A stretch of 64,000 nt of DNA, taken from assembly GCF_026344035.1 (NCBI RefSeq), contig NZ_JAPKND010000001.1:620001-684000 (forward strand), given 5' to 3'. The position numbers and the translations under genes were made by a program. Source of the DNA: Alcaligenes endophyticus (lineage in GTDB: Bacteria > Pseudomonadota > Gammaproteobacteria > Burkholderiales > Burkholderiaceae_B). The notes below the pieces were generated by a model. That model had not been told where the DNA came from. It saw only the letters and a list, made by a program, of their open reading frames with translations, and did not search any database. This document shows positions 9,300-18,907 of this stretch, piece after piece. Within the stretch, counting starts at the first letter, position 1, and each line of letters begins with the position of its first letter.

Positions 9300-10574
9300 A
9301 TGCCAACTCTATTAATTAAACGCTATAAAAACCCCTATCAGCAACTTCTATTTTCCAAAACGGTTTTTACGTTGATTGGTTTTTTATTTTGTGTTGCATT
9401 ACCTGCTGCACTGCAATACGGCCTTAGACCCTTAAGTAGCTTAGATAGCGGACAAACAACCAGCCTTATCGGGTGTAGCCTTGCTTATCTGTTCACAGTG
9501 ATGTTCATCAAACACAAGATTTTTCGCTACCCTGGCGGCAGGTCTTATGTAATTGCAATTACTCAAATTATTAGTATCTACTTAGTTGCATTTTTTACCC
9601 TATTGTTTTTATATATAGGTACTTCTAGGGCCGTATTCTTACTTTCAGGGGCCTTTTCTTTGGTATTTTTCCTAGCATACTTAATGCTAAAAAACCGCTA
9701 CTACCCGTTACGTTTAGGCATTATCCAGAAGGGTTTTGCGGAAGAGCTAGTCAACACCAAGGCGGCCGCACAGCTTATTCCTATTGACGACCTAGGGCAA
9801 AGCACAGCACGTTACGATGCAGTAACGGCTGATTTTAGCTGTCTGAACGATGCGGAAGAAAAGTTCTTGACCTCTTGCGCCCTTAATGGCACGCCGGTCT
9901 ACAATGCTAAGCCCGTGTATGAGTCATTAACAGGACGGGTAAAAATAGACCATATATCCGAAAACAATATAGGCGCCATGCTACCGTCACCTGGTTTAGA
10001 ACTGTTTAAACGCTTAAGTGACAGCCTGCTTATTATATTGACGGCCCCCTTACACCTGCCCATTGTTATCATTACCGCTATTCTGATTAAGCTGGAAAGC
10101 AAAGGGCCCGTGTTTTACACCCAAACCCGTATCGGCAAGGGTAACCAACCCTTTCAAATTTACAAGCTACGCAGCATGAGCAGCAAGCCCAATCAGGGTG
10201 AGCAGTTTGCAGGGGCTAATGACGCGCGTATCACCAAGGTAGGTAGGTTTATACGAAAATGGCGTATTGATGAAATACCGCAGTTTTACAACATACTAAA
10301 AGGCGATATGAGCCTAATAGGCCCACGGCCCGAACAGCCGGGTTTTGTCGAAGACTTTAGCGGTAAGCTGCCCTACTATAGCTACCGCCACATCGTCAAA
10401 CCAGGCATTACTGGTTGGGCACAAGTACGACACGGCTATGCCGACGACGAGGACAGCACCGCCATTAAGGTAGAGCACGACTTTTACTATATTAAGCATT
10501 GCTCCATAAGCTTGGATATTTATATCATTTTCTTAACGATCAGGACCATGTTAACGGGCTTTGGGGCACGCTAA
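9300..10574 (+). CDS. Undecaprenyl-phosphate sugar phosphotransferase (initiating enzyme)
   Basis: Bacterial sugar transferase of the WcaJ/WbaP family (424 aa) that loads the first sugar phosphate onto undecaprenyl phosphate. The N-terminal part has about four or five membrane helices (residues 20-130), then a short linker. The C-terminal catalytic domain begins near 232 with SDSLLIILTAPLHLP, followed by KLESKGPVFYTQTRIGKG, QIYKLRSM, and near the end SLIGPRPEQPGF and KPGITGWAQV, all signatures of the family. The central CoA-binding-like domain is shorter than in WcaJ. It opens the capsule operon behind the ops element. Which sugar it transfers cannot be told from sequence. Confidence 0.9.
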   Translation: MPTLLIKRYKNPYQQLLFSKTVFTLIGFLFCVALPAALQYGLRPLSSLDSGQTTSLIGCSLAYLFTVMFIKHKIFRYPGGRSYVIAITQIISIYLVAFFTLLFLYIGTSRAVFLLSGAFSLVFFLAYLMLKNRYYPLRLGIIQKGFAEELVNTKAAAQLIPIDDLGQSTARYDAVTADFSCLNDAEEKFLTSCALNGTPVYNAKPVYESLTGRVKIDHISENNIGAMLPSPGLELFKRLSDSLLIILTAPLHLPIVIITAILIKLESKGPVFYTQTRIGKGNQPFQIYKLRSMSSKPNQGEQFAGANDARITKVGRFIRKWRIDEIPQFYNILKGDMSLIGPRPEQPGFVEDFSGKLPYYSYRHIVKPGITGWAQVRHGYADDEDSTAIKVEHDFYYIKHCSISLDIYIIFLTIRTMLTGFGAR

Positions 10575-10658
10575 ACAATAACAATCTTACACATTAGCTA
10601 TGCTACTATTTCACGGCGACTTTAGCTGCTGTGCCTCTACCACTAACACATATCCGTA

Positions 10659-11795
10659 ATGACTTTTCTCTCTGCCATTAAGTTCAATAGGGCGCCACGC
10701 CTACTCATTCTTTGCCTATTATCCAGTTTAACGGCTTGTGCATGGAGCCCCGGTCAATACATGGGCAAAGCTGCTGACGTAGAAGCCAATACCCGCGACC
10801 AGATTCCTGGGGTACAACTAATTAGCATCACCCCTGAATTACTGGCACAACAAACGGCAGGCTCGAAAGCAGACCTATTAGCAGAAATAGAAACCCTTGC
10901 GGCGCCTAACCCTGTGTACCGTTTAGGGCCTGGTGACATTATCAATATTATGGTTTGGGATCACCCCGAGCTAGCTCTGATACCCGCGGCATCGTCGCGA
11001 AATATGGGATCAGTCACTCAAGCCGACATTGGTAACGGCTACCCGATCAGCGCCGATGGAACCATACAGTTCCCCTATGCTGGCGTGGTAGATGCCGCAG
11101 GCTTAACTGAACTGGAATTACGCGACCTGTTAATGAAAAAGCTGGCGGTGTATATTAACGACCCGCAATTAACGGTGCGTGTCCAGTCGTACCGAAACAG
11201 CCGCGTATACATAGATGGCGAAGTCAATAACCCAGGTTTGGCAGTAATGGACGATATACCCATGACCTTGCCCGAAGCCCTAAACCGTGCGGGGGGGTAC
11301 ACCAAAGAAGCAGATAGGTCATCGGTAATGCTTAGCCGCAACGGTGTGACCATGCGTTTAGATTTACCCGAACTTACACGCTTAGGTATTAACCCTAGCC
11401 GCATTATGCTAGCTAATGGCGATATGTTGCGGGTGCTAAACCAACGTGAAACCCAAGTGTTTGTATTGGGCGAAGTTACCGAACCCAAAGCCACCCCCAT
11501 GTACGATGGCCGCTTAAACTTAACCCAAGCCTTGGGCGAAGCCGGTGGAGTTAGCATGACGACGTCCAACCCCAGTCAAGTATATATATTGCGCCGTACC
11601 GAAGGGCAAGAGCCGCAAATTTACCATTTAAATGCTAACAGCCCTGCCGCCTATCTATTAGCTAACGACTTCCAAATGCAAGCCCGCGATGTGGTGTTTG
11701 TAGACCCTGCTGCCGTGGTTCGTTGGCAGCGCGTTATCGGCAACTTACTACCTTCTTTAAGCGGTGTCGTATCCACTGGCAACGTCTTAAAATAA
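10659..11795 (+). CDS. wza: Polysaccharide export lipoprotein (Wza-like)
   Basis: Outer-membrane polysaccharide exporter of 378 aa, normal length for Wza. A signal peptide ends in the lipobox LTAC with C27 as the predicted acylated residue. The polysaccharide export domain starts around YRLGPGDIINIMVWDHPEL (about 87-105). SLBB-type domains follow: VYIDGEVNNPG near 183-193 and FVLGEVTEP near 265-273. The C-terminal segment would form the helical outer-membrane barrel. It lies between the initiating transferase and wzc, the usual partners of a Wzx/Wzy-dependent capsule export system. Confidence 0.93.
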   Translation: MTFLSAIKFNRAPRLLILCLLSSLTACAWSPGQYMGKAADVEANTRDQIPGVQLISITPELLAQQTAGSKADLLAEIETLAAPNPVYRLGPGDIINIMVWDHPELALIPAASSRNMGSVTQADIGNGYPISADGTIQFPYAGVVDAAGLTELELRDLLMKKLAVYINDPQLTVRVQSYRNSRVYIDGEVNNPGLAVMDDIPMTLPEALNRAGGYTKEADRSSVMLSRNGVTMRLDLPELTRLGINPSRIMLANGDMLRVLNQRETQVFVLGEVTEPKATPMYDGRLNLTQALGEAGGVSMTTSNPSQVYILRRTEGQEPQIYHLNANSPAAYLLANDFQMQARDVVFVDPAAVVRWQRVIGNLLPSLSGVVSTGNVLK

Positions 11796-11859
11796 TTGTC
11801 TTTACCTTTTGTGCCCAGTTAACCCTAGGCCTCATGACTCTGTTTGACACCCTTCTTAC

Positions 11860-14067
11860 ATGACTACAAAAAACCAAGCTGTTGATGACAGCGGCGACGA
11901 AATTAATCTACTCGAAATTTTAGACACCATACTGGCCGCCAAATGGTTAATTGCTGCAGTCACAGCCGTATTTGTAGTACTGGCCATACTGTATGCCGTA
12001 TTAAGCACCCCTATTTATCAATCGAACGTGCTGATACAGGTTGAACAAAATAATAATGTGGCCAGTAGTATGCTGGGTGCGGAGTTAGGAGCCTTAGTGG
12101 GTGATGGGTCTTCGGCCGCGGCAGAAATGGAAATTTTGCGATCGCGCTTAGTGGTAGGCAACGCTGTAGAAGACTTAAAGCTGTATATACAGGCTGAACC
12201 TAAATACCTACCCCTTATTGGCCGTTGGTTGGCAAGGCGTGCCGACAGTGTTTCTACCCCCGGCTTTTTCGGCATGGGCGGTTATGTTAGTGGTAATGAG
12301 TCTATTACGGTAGCCCAACTGAATGTGCCCGCTTTACTGGAAGGTAAAACCTTAACCTTACGTGTCACCGATACGGGTTACGACCTGTTCGACCCCGACG
12401 GTAAACTGCTTTGCCAAGGCGTAGTGGGTAAAGCCTGTGAGTTTGAAGCTTTGGGTTACCCCGGCAACATAGTGGTAGAGGCTTTACACGGTTTAGCTAA
12501 CGCTGAGTTTTTATTAAAACGCGACTCTGCCTTAAGAAAAACAGAGGATCTACAAAGCAACCTACAGGTTAGTGAGCGTGGACGTCAGTCTGGCATTATT
12601 AATGTTAGCTTAGAAGGCGACGATACCAAACGTCTAGCCGACACCTTACAAACTATAGGCACTATTTACGTACAACAAAATACCGAACGTAAAGCCGCCG
12701 AAGCTGAAAAAACCTTAGGTTTTTTAGATGGCTTTTTGCCTGAAATACAAAAGCAAATGCAGGTATCGGAAACCGATTACACTAAGTTCCGCGACCAACA
12801 CGGCACCTTTGACTTAGGAGCAGAGGGTAAGGCACAACTGGAAGCCTCAGTAGCTTTGCAAGTAAAATTATTAGAACTACAACAGCAACGCCGCACCCTA
12901 ACACCTCAATATACGGCTGCCCACCCGGCTATTAAAACAATTGACCAGCAGATTAATGCTTTGCAGGCAGAAATTAAGCGTATGGAACGCGATATGCGCC
13001 GTATGCCAGAATTACAGCAAGAACTGCTTAACTTAAGTCGTAACGTGCAAGTGAATAGCGAACTGTACGTTAACCTGTTGAACAGTGCTCAACAACTGCG
13101 TTTAGTGAAAGAAGGCAAGGTAGGCAGTGTACGTATTATTGATAATGCCGTGATACCTGAACAAGCCATTAAGCCTAAAAAAGCATTTATTGCTCTAGTG
13201 GCAATGATTTTAGGTCTAATAGTTGGCATAGGTATAACCCTGACGCGTAAAATGTTACACGCTGGTATAGCAGAAGCCCATGAAATTGAAGACCATCTAG
13301 GCTTAAGCGTGTTCGCGTCAGTACCTAGATCAGGCGAGCAACTGGCCTTGTTTAAAGATATACATGACAAAAAGCCCGGAAAGCATGTATTGGCAGAACT
13401 CTTCCCTAAAGACCCAGCCATAGAAAGCTTACGTAGCCTACGCACGGCCATGCAGTTTGCTATGTTGGCGGCAAAGAATAATATTATTTTAATTTCGGGT
13501 GCTACCCCACAAATTGGGAAATCTTTTGTTAGCGTGAACTTTGCCCAAGTGATTGCCAGTGGTGATAAGCGGGTATTATTGATAGACGCGGACTTGCGAA
13601 AAGGCTATATGAACCAATACTTTGGCCTAGACCGTAAGCAGGGCCTCAGTGAAGTGATTAGTGGCAGCTTAGACCTAAGCCAAGCTATACACCGCAACAT
13701 TTTGCCTAATCTAGACTTTATCGCTACGGGTGCGTTGCCACCGAACCCGGCAGAACTATTACTGAATCCCGTCACGAAAAACCTGCTGCAAGACCTTAGC
13801 CAGCAGTACGATTACATTGTGGTAGACAGCGCCCCTGTCTTAGCCGTGTCCGATACTTTGGCCCTGCTTAACACAGCCGGCACCTGCTTCCTAGTAGCTA
13901 GGGCCGAGGTTACCCGCTTGGCAGAACTGGAAGAAACCGTAAAACGTATACGCCATGCCGGGGCGGAAGTGAACGGTATTATTTTGAATGACATACCGTT
14001 AAAAAATCGTCGCTACAGCTACAAATACGGTAACTATCGTTATCAGCATTACGACTACAGTTCGTAA
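11860..14067 (+). CDS. wzc: Tyrosine autokinase / chain-length regulator (Wzc-like)
   Basis: Polysaccharide co-polymerase fused to a bacterial tyrosine kinase (735 aa). Membrane helices lie at about 29-50 and 440-460, flanking a periplasmic coiled-coil domain. The cytoplasmic kinase shows a Walker A motif GATPQIGKS near 546-554, Walker A' LLIDADLRKG near 572-581 and Walker B VVDSAPVL near 653-660. The tail is a tyrosine cluster (RRYSYKYGNYRYQHYDYSS) for autophosphorylation. The usual Pro of GxxPxxGKS is kept, with Ile in place of Gly/Glu before the GKS. No cognate phosphatase (Wzb) gene is seen in the operon. It controls capsule polymerisation with Wza. Confidence 0.93.
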   Translation: MTTKNQAVDDSGDEINLLEILDTILAAKWLIAAVTAVFVVLAILYAVLSTPIYQSNVLIQVEQNNNVASSMLGAELGALVGDGSSAAAEMEILRSRLVVGNAVEDLKLYIQAEPKYLPLIGRWLARRADSVSTPGFFGMGGYVSGNESITVAQLNVPALLEGKTLTLRVTDTGYDLFDPDGKLLCQGVVGKACEFEALGYPGNIVVEALHGLANAEFLLKRDSALRKTEDLQSNLQVSERGRQSGIINVSLEGDDTKRLADTLQTIGTIYVQQNTERKAAEAEKTLGFLDGFLPEIQKQMQVSETDYTKFRDQHGTFDLGAEGKAQLEASVALQVKLLELQQQRRTLTPQYTAAHPAIKTIDQQINALQAEIKRMERDMRRMPELQQELLNLSRNVQVNSELYVNLLNSAQQLRLVKEGKVGSVRIIDNAVIPEQAIKPKKAFIALVAMILGLIVGIGITLTRKMLHAGIAEAHEIEDHLGLSVFASVPRSGEQLALFKDIHDKKPGKHVLAELFPKDPAIESLRSLRTAMQFAMLAAKNNIILISGATPQIGKSFVSVNFAQVIASGDKRVLLIDADLRKGYMNQYFGLDRKQGLSEVISGSLDLSQAIHRNILPNLDFIATGALPPNPAELLLNPVTKNLLQDLSQQYDYIVVDSAPVLAVSDTLALLNTAGTCFLVARAEVTRLAELEETVKRIRHAGAEVNGIILNDIPLKNRRYSYKYGNYRYQHYDYSS

Positions 14068-14096
14068 ACGTTATAATTTTCAAGCCAGCTTAATAG

Positions 14097-14135
14097 TTCC
14101 CGGCTATTAGGCAATGGCTTCTTGCCATCCGGGAA
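14097..14135 (+). other. Structured RNA hairpin between wzc and the GfcA-like gene
   Basis: Outer stem TTCCCGG/CCGGGAA and inner stem ATGGC/GCCAT, with a 10-nt bulge on the 5' side. A second small stem ATTGC/GCAAT follows at about 14137-14152. No T-run follows at once, so an RNA-processing or partial-termination role is likelier than full termination. Confidence 0.45.
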
Positions 14136-14174
14136 TATTGCCTCTTACGCAATGTCATTTTTAAGGATGTCATT

Positions 14175-14456
14175 ATGAGTAAAGTTCTAAGTCAAGCCCT
14201 AGCGGCGACGGCCATAGCGTTATTTGCTACGACCAGCATGGCACAGCAAGCAGCCACCTCCACTACTGGTGGCGGTACTACCACCACAACCAGCGCTGCT
14301 GCGGCCGGTGGAGCCTCTGCCGGAGTAGGTGCCGCTGCTATTACTACACCCGTAGTGGTAGCAGCATCAGTGGGTGCACTAGCCGTTGCTGCCGTTGCCG
14401 CTGCCGTATCGCAGTCTAGCGACAGTGGTAGCTCTACACCTAGCCACCACCACTAA
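14175..14456 (+). CDS. Small Thr/Ala/Gly-rich secreted protein, GfcA-like
   Basis: A 93-aa protein with a signal peptide (cleavage after about residue 23, TSMAQ) followed by a low-complexity Thr/Gly/Ala run (GGGTTTTTSAAAAGG), a hydrophobic Ala/Val segment (about 50-78) and a Ser/His tail ending in HHH. This composition and its location next to a YjbH/GfcD-like gene recall GfcA (YmcD) of the E. coli group 4 capsule operon. Function in the family is poorly defined. AAGGA lies 7 bp before the ATG. The structured hairpin just upstream could decouple its expression from wzc. Confidence 0.7.
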   Translation: MSKVLSQALAATAIALFATTSMAQQAATSTTGGGTTTTTSAAAAGGASAGVGAAAITTPVVVAASVGALAVAAVAAAVSQSSDSGSSTPSHHH

Positions 14457-14474
14457 AAGACAAGCCCATACACG

Positions 14475-16658
14475 ATGTTAGGTTTTAGTATATTGCGTGG
14501 TGCCTCCGCGCCACGTAAACAGTTTATACAACGTGTACTGGGGGCTTTGTTCTTTAGCTGTGCCTGGGCAATTGCCTGGGCACAGCCTTCCAGCCTAGGC
14601 TTAAGCGGCTTAATTCATATGCCTGATGCGCGTATGGAAGAAGATGGCTTATTAACAGCCGGCTTTAGCTATGCCCGTCCTTACAGCGCACCTTATATCA
14701 CCCTACAGGCCTTGCCTTTTTTGCAGCTTAGTGGCCGCTATACACGTATACACGGTGTACCCGACAAAGGTCTAGGCGAAAAATACGGTGACTTTAAAGA
14801 CAAATCAGCTGGGTTTAAGTTACGCTTACTACCGGAAAATGCTTGGGGTTATTGGTTACCTGAAGTTTCTGTGGGTATAGACGACGTACAAGGCACTAAA
14901 TTATTTAATAGCGAGTTTATTGCCGCCACTAAAAGGCTGGACTTTGGCTATGGAACGGCAGACGTTACTGTAGGCTATGGTAGGAAACGTATTAGTGGTG
15001 CCTATGGCGGTATACGTCTAGGTTTACACGATTTACCGTCGTGGCGTGTGGTAGCGGAATACGATAAAAATAAATACCAACTAGACCCTAAAGCCAAGCA
15101 GACAGGCCTGAATACCCGTAGTACCGGTAACTGGCACGCCGCCCTAGAATACAGCTGGGGGCCGCTAACCTTACAAGCTGGCCGCCAGCATAATCAAAAT
15201 ATTTATAATGTGTCGCTAAGCTTGCCTTTACAGCAGCGGGAATTCATTCCGAAAAGCGACGAGGTAGGGCCCTTTAAAGACGGCGCATGGGCCCACTCGG
15301 GCCCAAGGCCGACCTTACAGCAGTGGCAAAACGATACCTTATGGCGCACTAGCTTACTGTATAACTTGCAAGCGGAAGGCTTGCGTAATGTGACCGCTGC
15401 GTGGCGTAATGGCACGTTAGCCATTACCGTCGCCAGTGACCGCTACCGCTATGCATCGCGCGGCGTAGGCCGTACTGCCCGCATTGTGATGGCCTATGCC
15501 CCTTTAGAAACAGAACGCGTAGAAATTACCTGGCAAACCATGGGCGTAGACGGAATGACCTGGTCGTTTGACGATGCTACCGTTTTACAACGTTATTTTG
15601 CTGGCACGGCTACCCGGGCTGACTTAGCCCGTGCCGTGAACATTAGCTATGCCGACCCACGTGGTATCAGCGAAGCTGCTCGTGCTAACGATCTAGACGA
15701 TTCCATCACTGCATTAGTGAATCAAGAAACTGCCGTCAGCCGCAATATATTGTCCTTAACCGCCAGCCGCTTTGGGCAATCACACTTATCCTTAACTCCC
15801 TATTTAAGCACTTATCTAAATGACCCCAGTGGCGCGTTTAAATACGATATAGGCTTAAGCTTAGGTGCGCAGGCGAATTTGGGTAATGCCTGGTGGTTAA
15901 AAGGCAGCGTGATAGGTAGCCTAGTTGAAAATATTAGTGATGTCACCCAACCGTCGAACTCTAAGCTACAACATGTGCGTTCCGACACGGCAGAATACCG
16001 CAATGCAGCGAAAGTAAAGTTAGATAGCCTATTAATTAATAAATACTGGCACCCAGCTAAACGCACCTATATACGTGCTTCCGCTGGGCTATACGAAGAG
16101 ATGTTTGGTGGCGTTGGGATGCAAGCCCTGTATTTACATTCGGGCGGACGCTTAGCGTGGGACGTAGCGGTAGACGGCGTGCGCCAGCGCGACTATAAAG
16201 GTACCGGCTTTCAGCAATATAAAACGGTTACGGCGATTGCGTCCATGCACTATAAACTGCCTATGCTGGAAGGCGTAACGGCGACTGTGCGAGCTGGACG
16301 CTTTTTGGCCCGTGATAACGGCGTGCGTTTTGAGCTTAGCCGTACCTTTAAATCGGGCGTAGAGTTTGGAGCTTGGTACACGCGCACCAACGGGAACGAC
16401 ACCACCAGCCCAGGTACTGTTAGCAACCCTTATATGGACAAAGGTATATTTATGCGCATTCCTTTGTCTAGCATGACAACGCGTGACACCCATTCGGCCT
16501 TTAATTTCAGCTTATCCCCTTGGAACCGCGACGTAGGGCAAATGGTGACTTCGCCTGACGATTTATACAAGCTTATGCGCCACCGCTGGTTAGACAGCGC
16601 CACCGACGAAGATGGTTTACGTTCGTTTGGCGATGCACCTACCGAGGACACGCCATGA
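14475..16658 (+). CDS. YjbH/GfcD-like outer-membrane polysaccharide protein
   Basis: A 727-aa exported protein with a signal peptide ending near ...AWAIAWAQP (about residue 37). The first mature residues SSLGLSGLIHMPDARMEEDG are typical of YjbH-domain proteins, which form outer-membrane beta-barrels linked to exopolysaccharide secretion (GfcD in group 4 capsule). The rest has the alternating aromatic/polar pattern of a barrel. Starts 18 bp after the GfcA-like gene; its stop overlaps the next gene by 4 bp (ATGA). In E. coli GfcB and GfcC sit beside this protein, but neither is seen here, and a MORN protein takes that place. Confidence 0.85.
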   Translation: MLGFSILRGASAPRKQFIQRVLGALFFSCAWAIAWAQPSSLGLSGLIHMPDARMEEDGLLTAGFSYARPYSAPYITLQALPFLQLSGRYTRIHGVPDKGLGEKYGDFKDKSAGFKLRLLPENAWGYWLPEVSVGIDDVQGTKLFNSEFIAATKRLDFGYGTADVTVGYGRKRISGAYGGIRLGLHDLPSWRVVAEYDKNKYQLDPKAKQTGLNTRSTGNWHAALEYSWGPLTLQAGRQHNQNIYNVSLSLPLQQREFIPKSDEVGPFKDGAWAHSGPRPTLQQWQNDTLWRTSLLYNLQAEGLRNVTAAWRNGTLAITVASDRYRYASRGVGRTARIVMAYAPLETERVEITWQTMGVDGMTWSFDDATVLQRYFAGTATRADLARAVNISYADPRGISEAARANDLDDSITALVNQETAVSRNILSLTASRFGQSHLSLTPYLSTYLNDPSGAFKYDIGLSLGAQANLGNAWWLKGSVIGSLVENISDVTQPSNSKLQHVRSDTAEYRNAAKVKLDSLLINKYWHPAKRTYIRASAGLYEEMFGGVGMQALYLHSGGRLAWDVAVDGVRQRDYKGTGFQQYKTVTAIASMHYKLPMLEGVTATVRAGRFLARDNGVRFELSRTFKSGVEFGAWYTRTNGNDTTSPGTVSNPYMDKGIFMRIPLSSMTTRDTHSAFNFSLSPWNRDVGQMVTSPDDLYKLMRHRWLDSATDEDGLRSFGDAPTEDTP

Positions 16659-17344
16659 CAGTAACACGGATTCTTTTAAGCTTTTTACTCAGCGTCAGTG
16701 GCCTTGCCGCGGCTGACAACTGCAAGGTGCATAGCGAGGCCTTACAAGCCTCGTACGAAGGCGATTGTGTATACGGTGTCGCGTTCGGTACAGGTGTTGC
16801 TACCGGTGCCGATGGTAGCCGTTACGAAGGTCAGTTTCTAGGGGGCTACCGTAGCGGCCAAGGAACTATGCGTTTCGCGACTGGTGACATTTATAAAGGC
16901 AGTTGGCGTTTAGACCAGCGTGAAGGCTATGGGCGTTACGAATACGGTGAAGGCTCGCCCTGGCGTGGCGATGTGTACGAGGGTTATTGGAAAAAAGACC
17001 TAATGCATGGCACGGGCACCTATATTTTTTACCCTTCGGGGGATAGGTTCGAAGCCAATTGGAATCAAGGTGGTACGGACACAGTAGGCACTACTACTTT
17101 AACCCGCCGTAAATGGGCCTATGAATCCAGCGCCACTGCCTTATCCGAAAAAGGGGCACACGTATGCTCCGTTACCACCAATGGTGCGTCGCCTAAAAAC
17201 ATTGCTACCGGTATTGTGCGCGACGCCTTAGGGGATAGGCTCCTGGTGGAAGTCACTAGCCCAGAAGTGCTAGAAGAAGGCACCTTAACGCTAAACCCCC
17301 GCTGGGATGTAATTACTGAGTGGACTTTGTGTAGCAGCCGGTAA
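16655..17344 (+). CDS. Exported MORN-repeat protein
   Basis: A 229-aa protein with a signal peptide (MTVTRILLSFLLSVSGLAAA) and at least four MORN-like repeats: RYEGQFLGGYRSGQGTMRF, YKGSWRLDQREGYGRYEY, YEGYWKKDLMHGTGTYIF and FEANWNQGG (about 50-145). MORN repeats bind lipids or partner proteins. The C-terminal 80 residues look like a small beta domain with two cysteines. It is coupled to the YjbH-like gene by an ATGA overlap, so it probably works with that outer-membrane protein, in the periplasm. Its exact function is unknown. Confidence 0.75.
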   Translation: MTVTRILLSFLLSVSGLAAADNCKVHSEALQASYEGDCVYGVAFGTGVATGADGSRYEGQFLGGYRSGQGTMRFATGDIYKGSWRLDQREGYGRYEYGEGSPWRGDVYEGYWKKDLMHGTGTYIFYPSGDRFEANWNQGGTDTVGTTTLTRRKWAYESSATALSEKGAHVCSVTTNGASPKNIATGIVRDALGDRLLVEVTSPEVLEEGTLTLNPRWDVITEWTLCSSR

Positions 17345-17379
17345 AGCATGCCATACACACAGGCTCATATACATAGCTC

Positions 17380-18906
17380 ATGTTAAACACTAATCACAAA
17401 CGAATTTTACGTAATACGGGCATCTTGTACCTCCGCATGTTGTTGGCCATGGGGGTTGGCTTATATACCTCGCGTGTTTTACTACAAGTATTAGGTGTTG
17501 ATGACTTTGGTATTTATTATGTCGTCGTCGGATTTGTAGCATTACTAGGTTTTATGCAGGGCGCCATGGTCTCCGCCACACAGCGCTATTTTGCCTTCGA
17601 CCTAGGCGAGCATCAGGGCAGTAACTTATGTAATCTATTTAACACAAGCCTACAGATACACGCTCTATTGGCTATCGCGATTCTCTTGCTAGCCGAAACG
17701 CTAGGTTATTGGTTTGTTAGTACCCAATTAACCATTCCTGCAGATAGATTACAAGCTGCCCTCATCGCCTACCATCTATCAGTTATTGCCTTTATGGTAT
17801 CCGTGATGACGGTACCCTTAAGCGCCATACTTATGGCCCACGAACGCATGGATCTTTTTTCCATGCTAAGTATGGCTGATATTTTACTAAAACTGATCGC
17901 TGTTTTAGTCCTACCCTTTCTATCCTACGACAAGCTCATTACCTATGCAGCATTGCTATTAATAATTTCCTTAAGCAATCTCCTAGCTCATTACATCATT
18001 ACAAAAGTAGTATTCCCGGCAGTGCGCTTGCAATGGCGTTGGCATAAAACCGATTTCCATAACATGCTTGGCTTTACCGCCTGGAATACTTGTGGCAACC
18101 TTGCAGCAACGTTGGCCGAGCAAGGGAATAACGTATTATTGAATGTTTTTTTTGGCCCTGCCGTCAATGCAGGCCGTAGCATTGCCACACAAGCCAACGG
18201 CGCCTTAAATCAGTTTGTGACTAATGTACAAGCGGCAGTAAACCCGCAAATTATTAAGTCGTACGCCAGTGATAACAAAGCAGATATGCACCAATTTGTT
18301 TTGAAATCGGCCAAATACAACTTCTTCATACTGTTGATATTAGCAATGCCCGTGCTAATGAACACTGAGACAATACTAAATATTTGGCTGCAGCATCCTC
18401 CACCTTATGCCGTTATTTTTTTGCAATTAGCCATTATTAGTTCGTTGATACATTCATTATCAGGCCCTTTAATGACTGCAGCACAAGCAACAGGGCAGAT
18501 ACGTATTTATCACACAGTGGTAGGCGGAATTTTATTGCTCAATGTACCGATGAATTACTTTCTACTATTAAACGGGTTACCTCCAGAAACCGTATTGATG
18601 ACAGCCATAGCGCTAGCAACACTTGCGCTTGCTGCACGTTTAAAGATCATTACAGCCCTTATACATTTACCAATATCCTCATTTCTTAATAGCGTGCTAC
18701 GGCCTGTAGTTGCGGTCACATTAACAACAAGTATTATCGCAAATTTAGTAACCATAAACACCAATACCACTATTTCAACTTTAGCTATTAATACTTTAAG
18801 CGTAACACTAGTATGCATTATCGTAATTTGGTATTTAGGCTTAGCTGAAAAAGAAAAGAAAAACATTTATCATATTCTAAAGTTAGTTAAAACACGGATA
18901 TTCTGA
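17380..18906 (+). CDS. wzx: Capsule repeat-unit flippase (Wzx-like)
   Basis: A 508-aa polytopic membrane protein of the polysaccharide transport/MATE superfamily. It has 12-14 hydrophobic segments; the N-terminal part RNTGILYLRMLLAMGVGLYT and the motif VLGVDDFGIYYVVVG are typical of the family. This is the second flippase of the window and should move capsule units, whereas the one at 1452 belongs to the O-antigen-type operon. The two proteins are not close in sequence or length. It starts 35 bp after the MORN gene and ends 1 bp before the next gene's start. Confidence 0.88.
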   Translation: MLNTNHKRILRNTGILYLRMLLAMGVGLYTSRVLLQVLGVDDFGIYYVVVGFVALLGFMQGAMVSATQRYFAFDLGEHQGSNLCNLFNTSLQIHALLAIAILLLAETLGYWFVSTQLTIPADRLQAALIAYHLSVIAFMVSVMTVPLSAILMAHERMDLFSMLSMADILLKLIAVLVLPFLSYDKLITYAALLLIISLSNLLAHYIITKVVFPAVRLQWRWHKTDFHNMLGFTAWNTCGNLAATLAEQGNNVLLNVFFGPAVNAGRSIATQANGALNQFVTNVQAAVNPQIIKSYASDNKADMHQFVLKSAKYNFFILLILAMPVLMNTETILNIWLQHPPPYAVIFLQLAIISSLIHSLSGPLMTAAQATGQIRIYHTVVGGILLLNVPMNYFLLLNGLPPETVLMTAIALATLALAARLKIITALIHLPISSFLNSVLRPVVAVTLTTSIIANLVTINTNTTISTLAINTLSVTLVCIIVIWYLGLAEKEKKNIYHILKLVKTRIF

Positions 18907-18907
18907 A

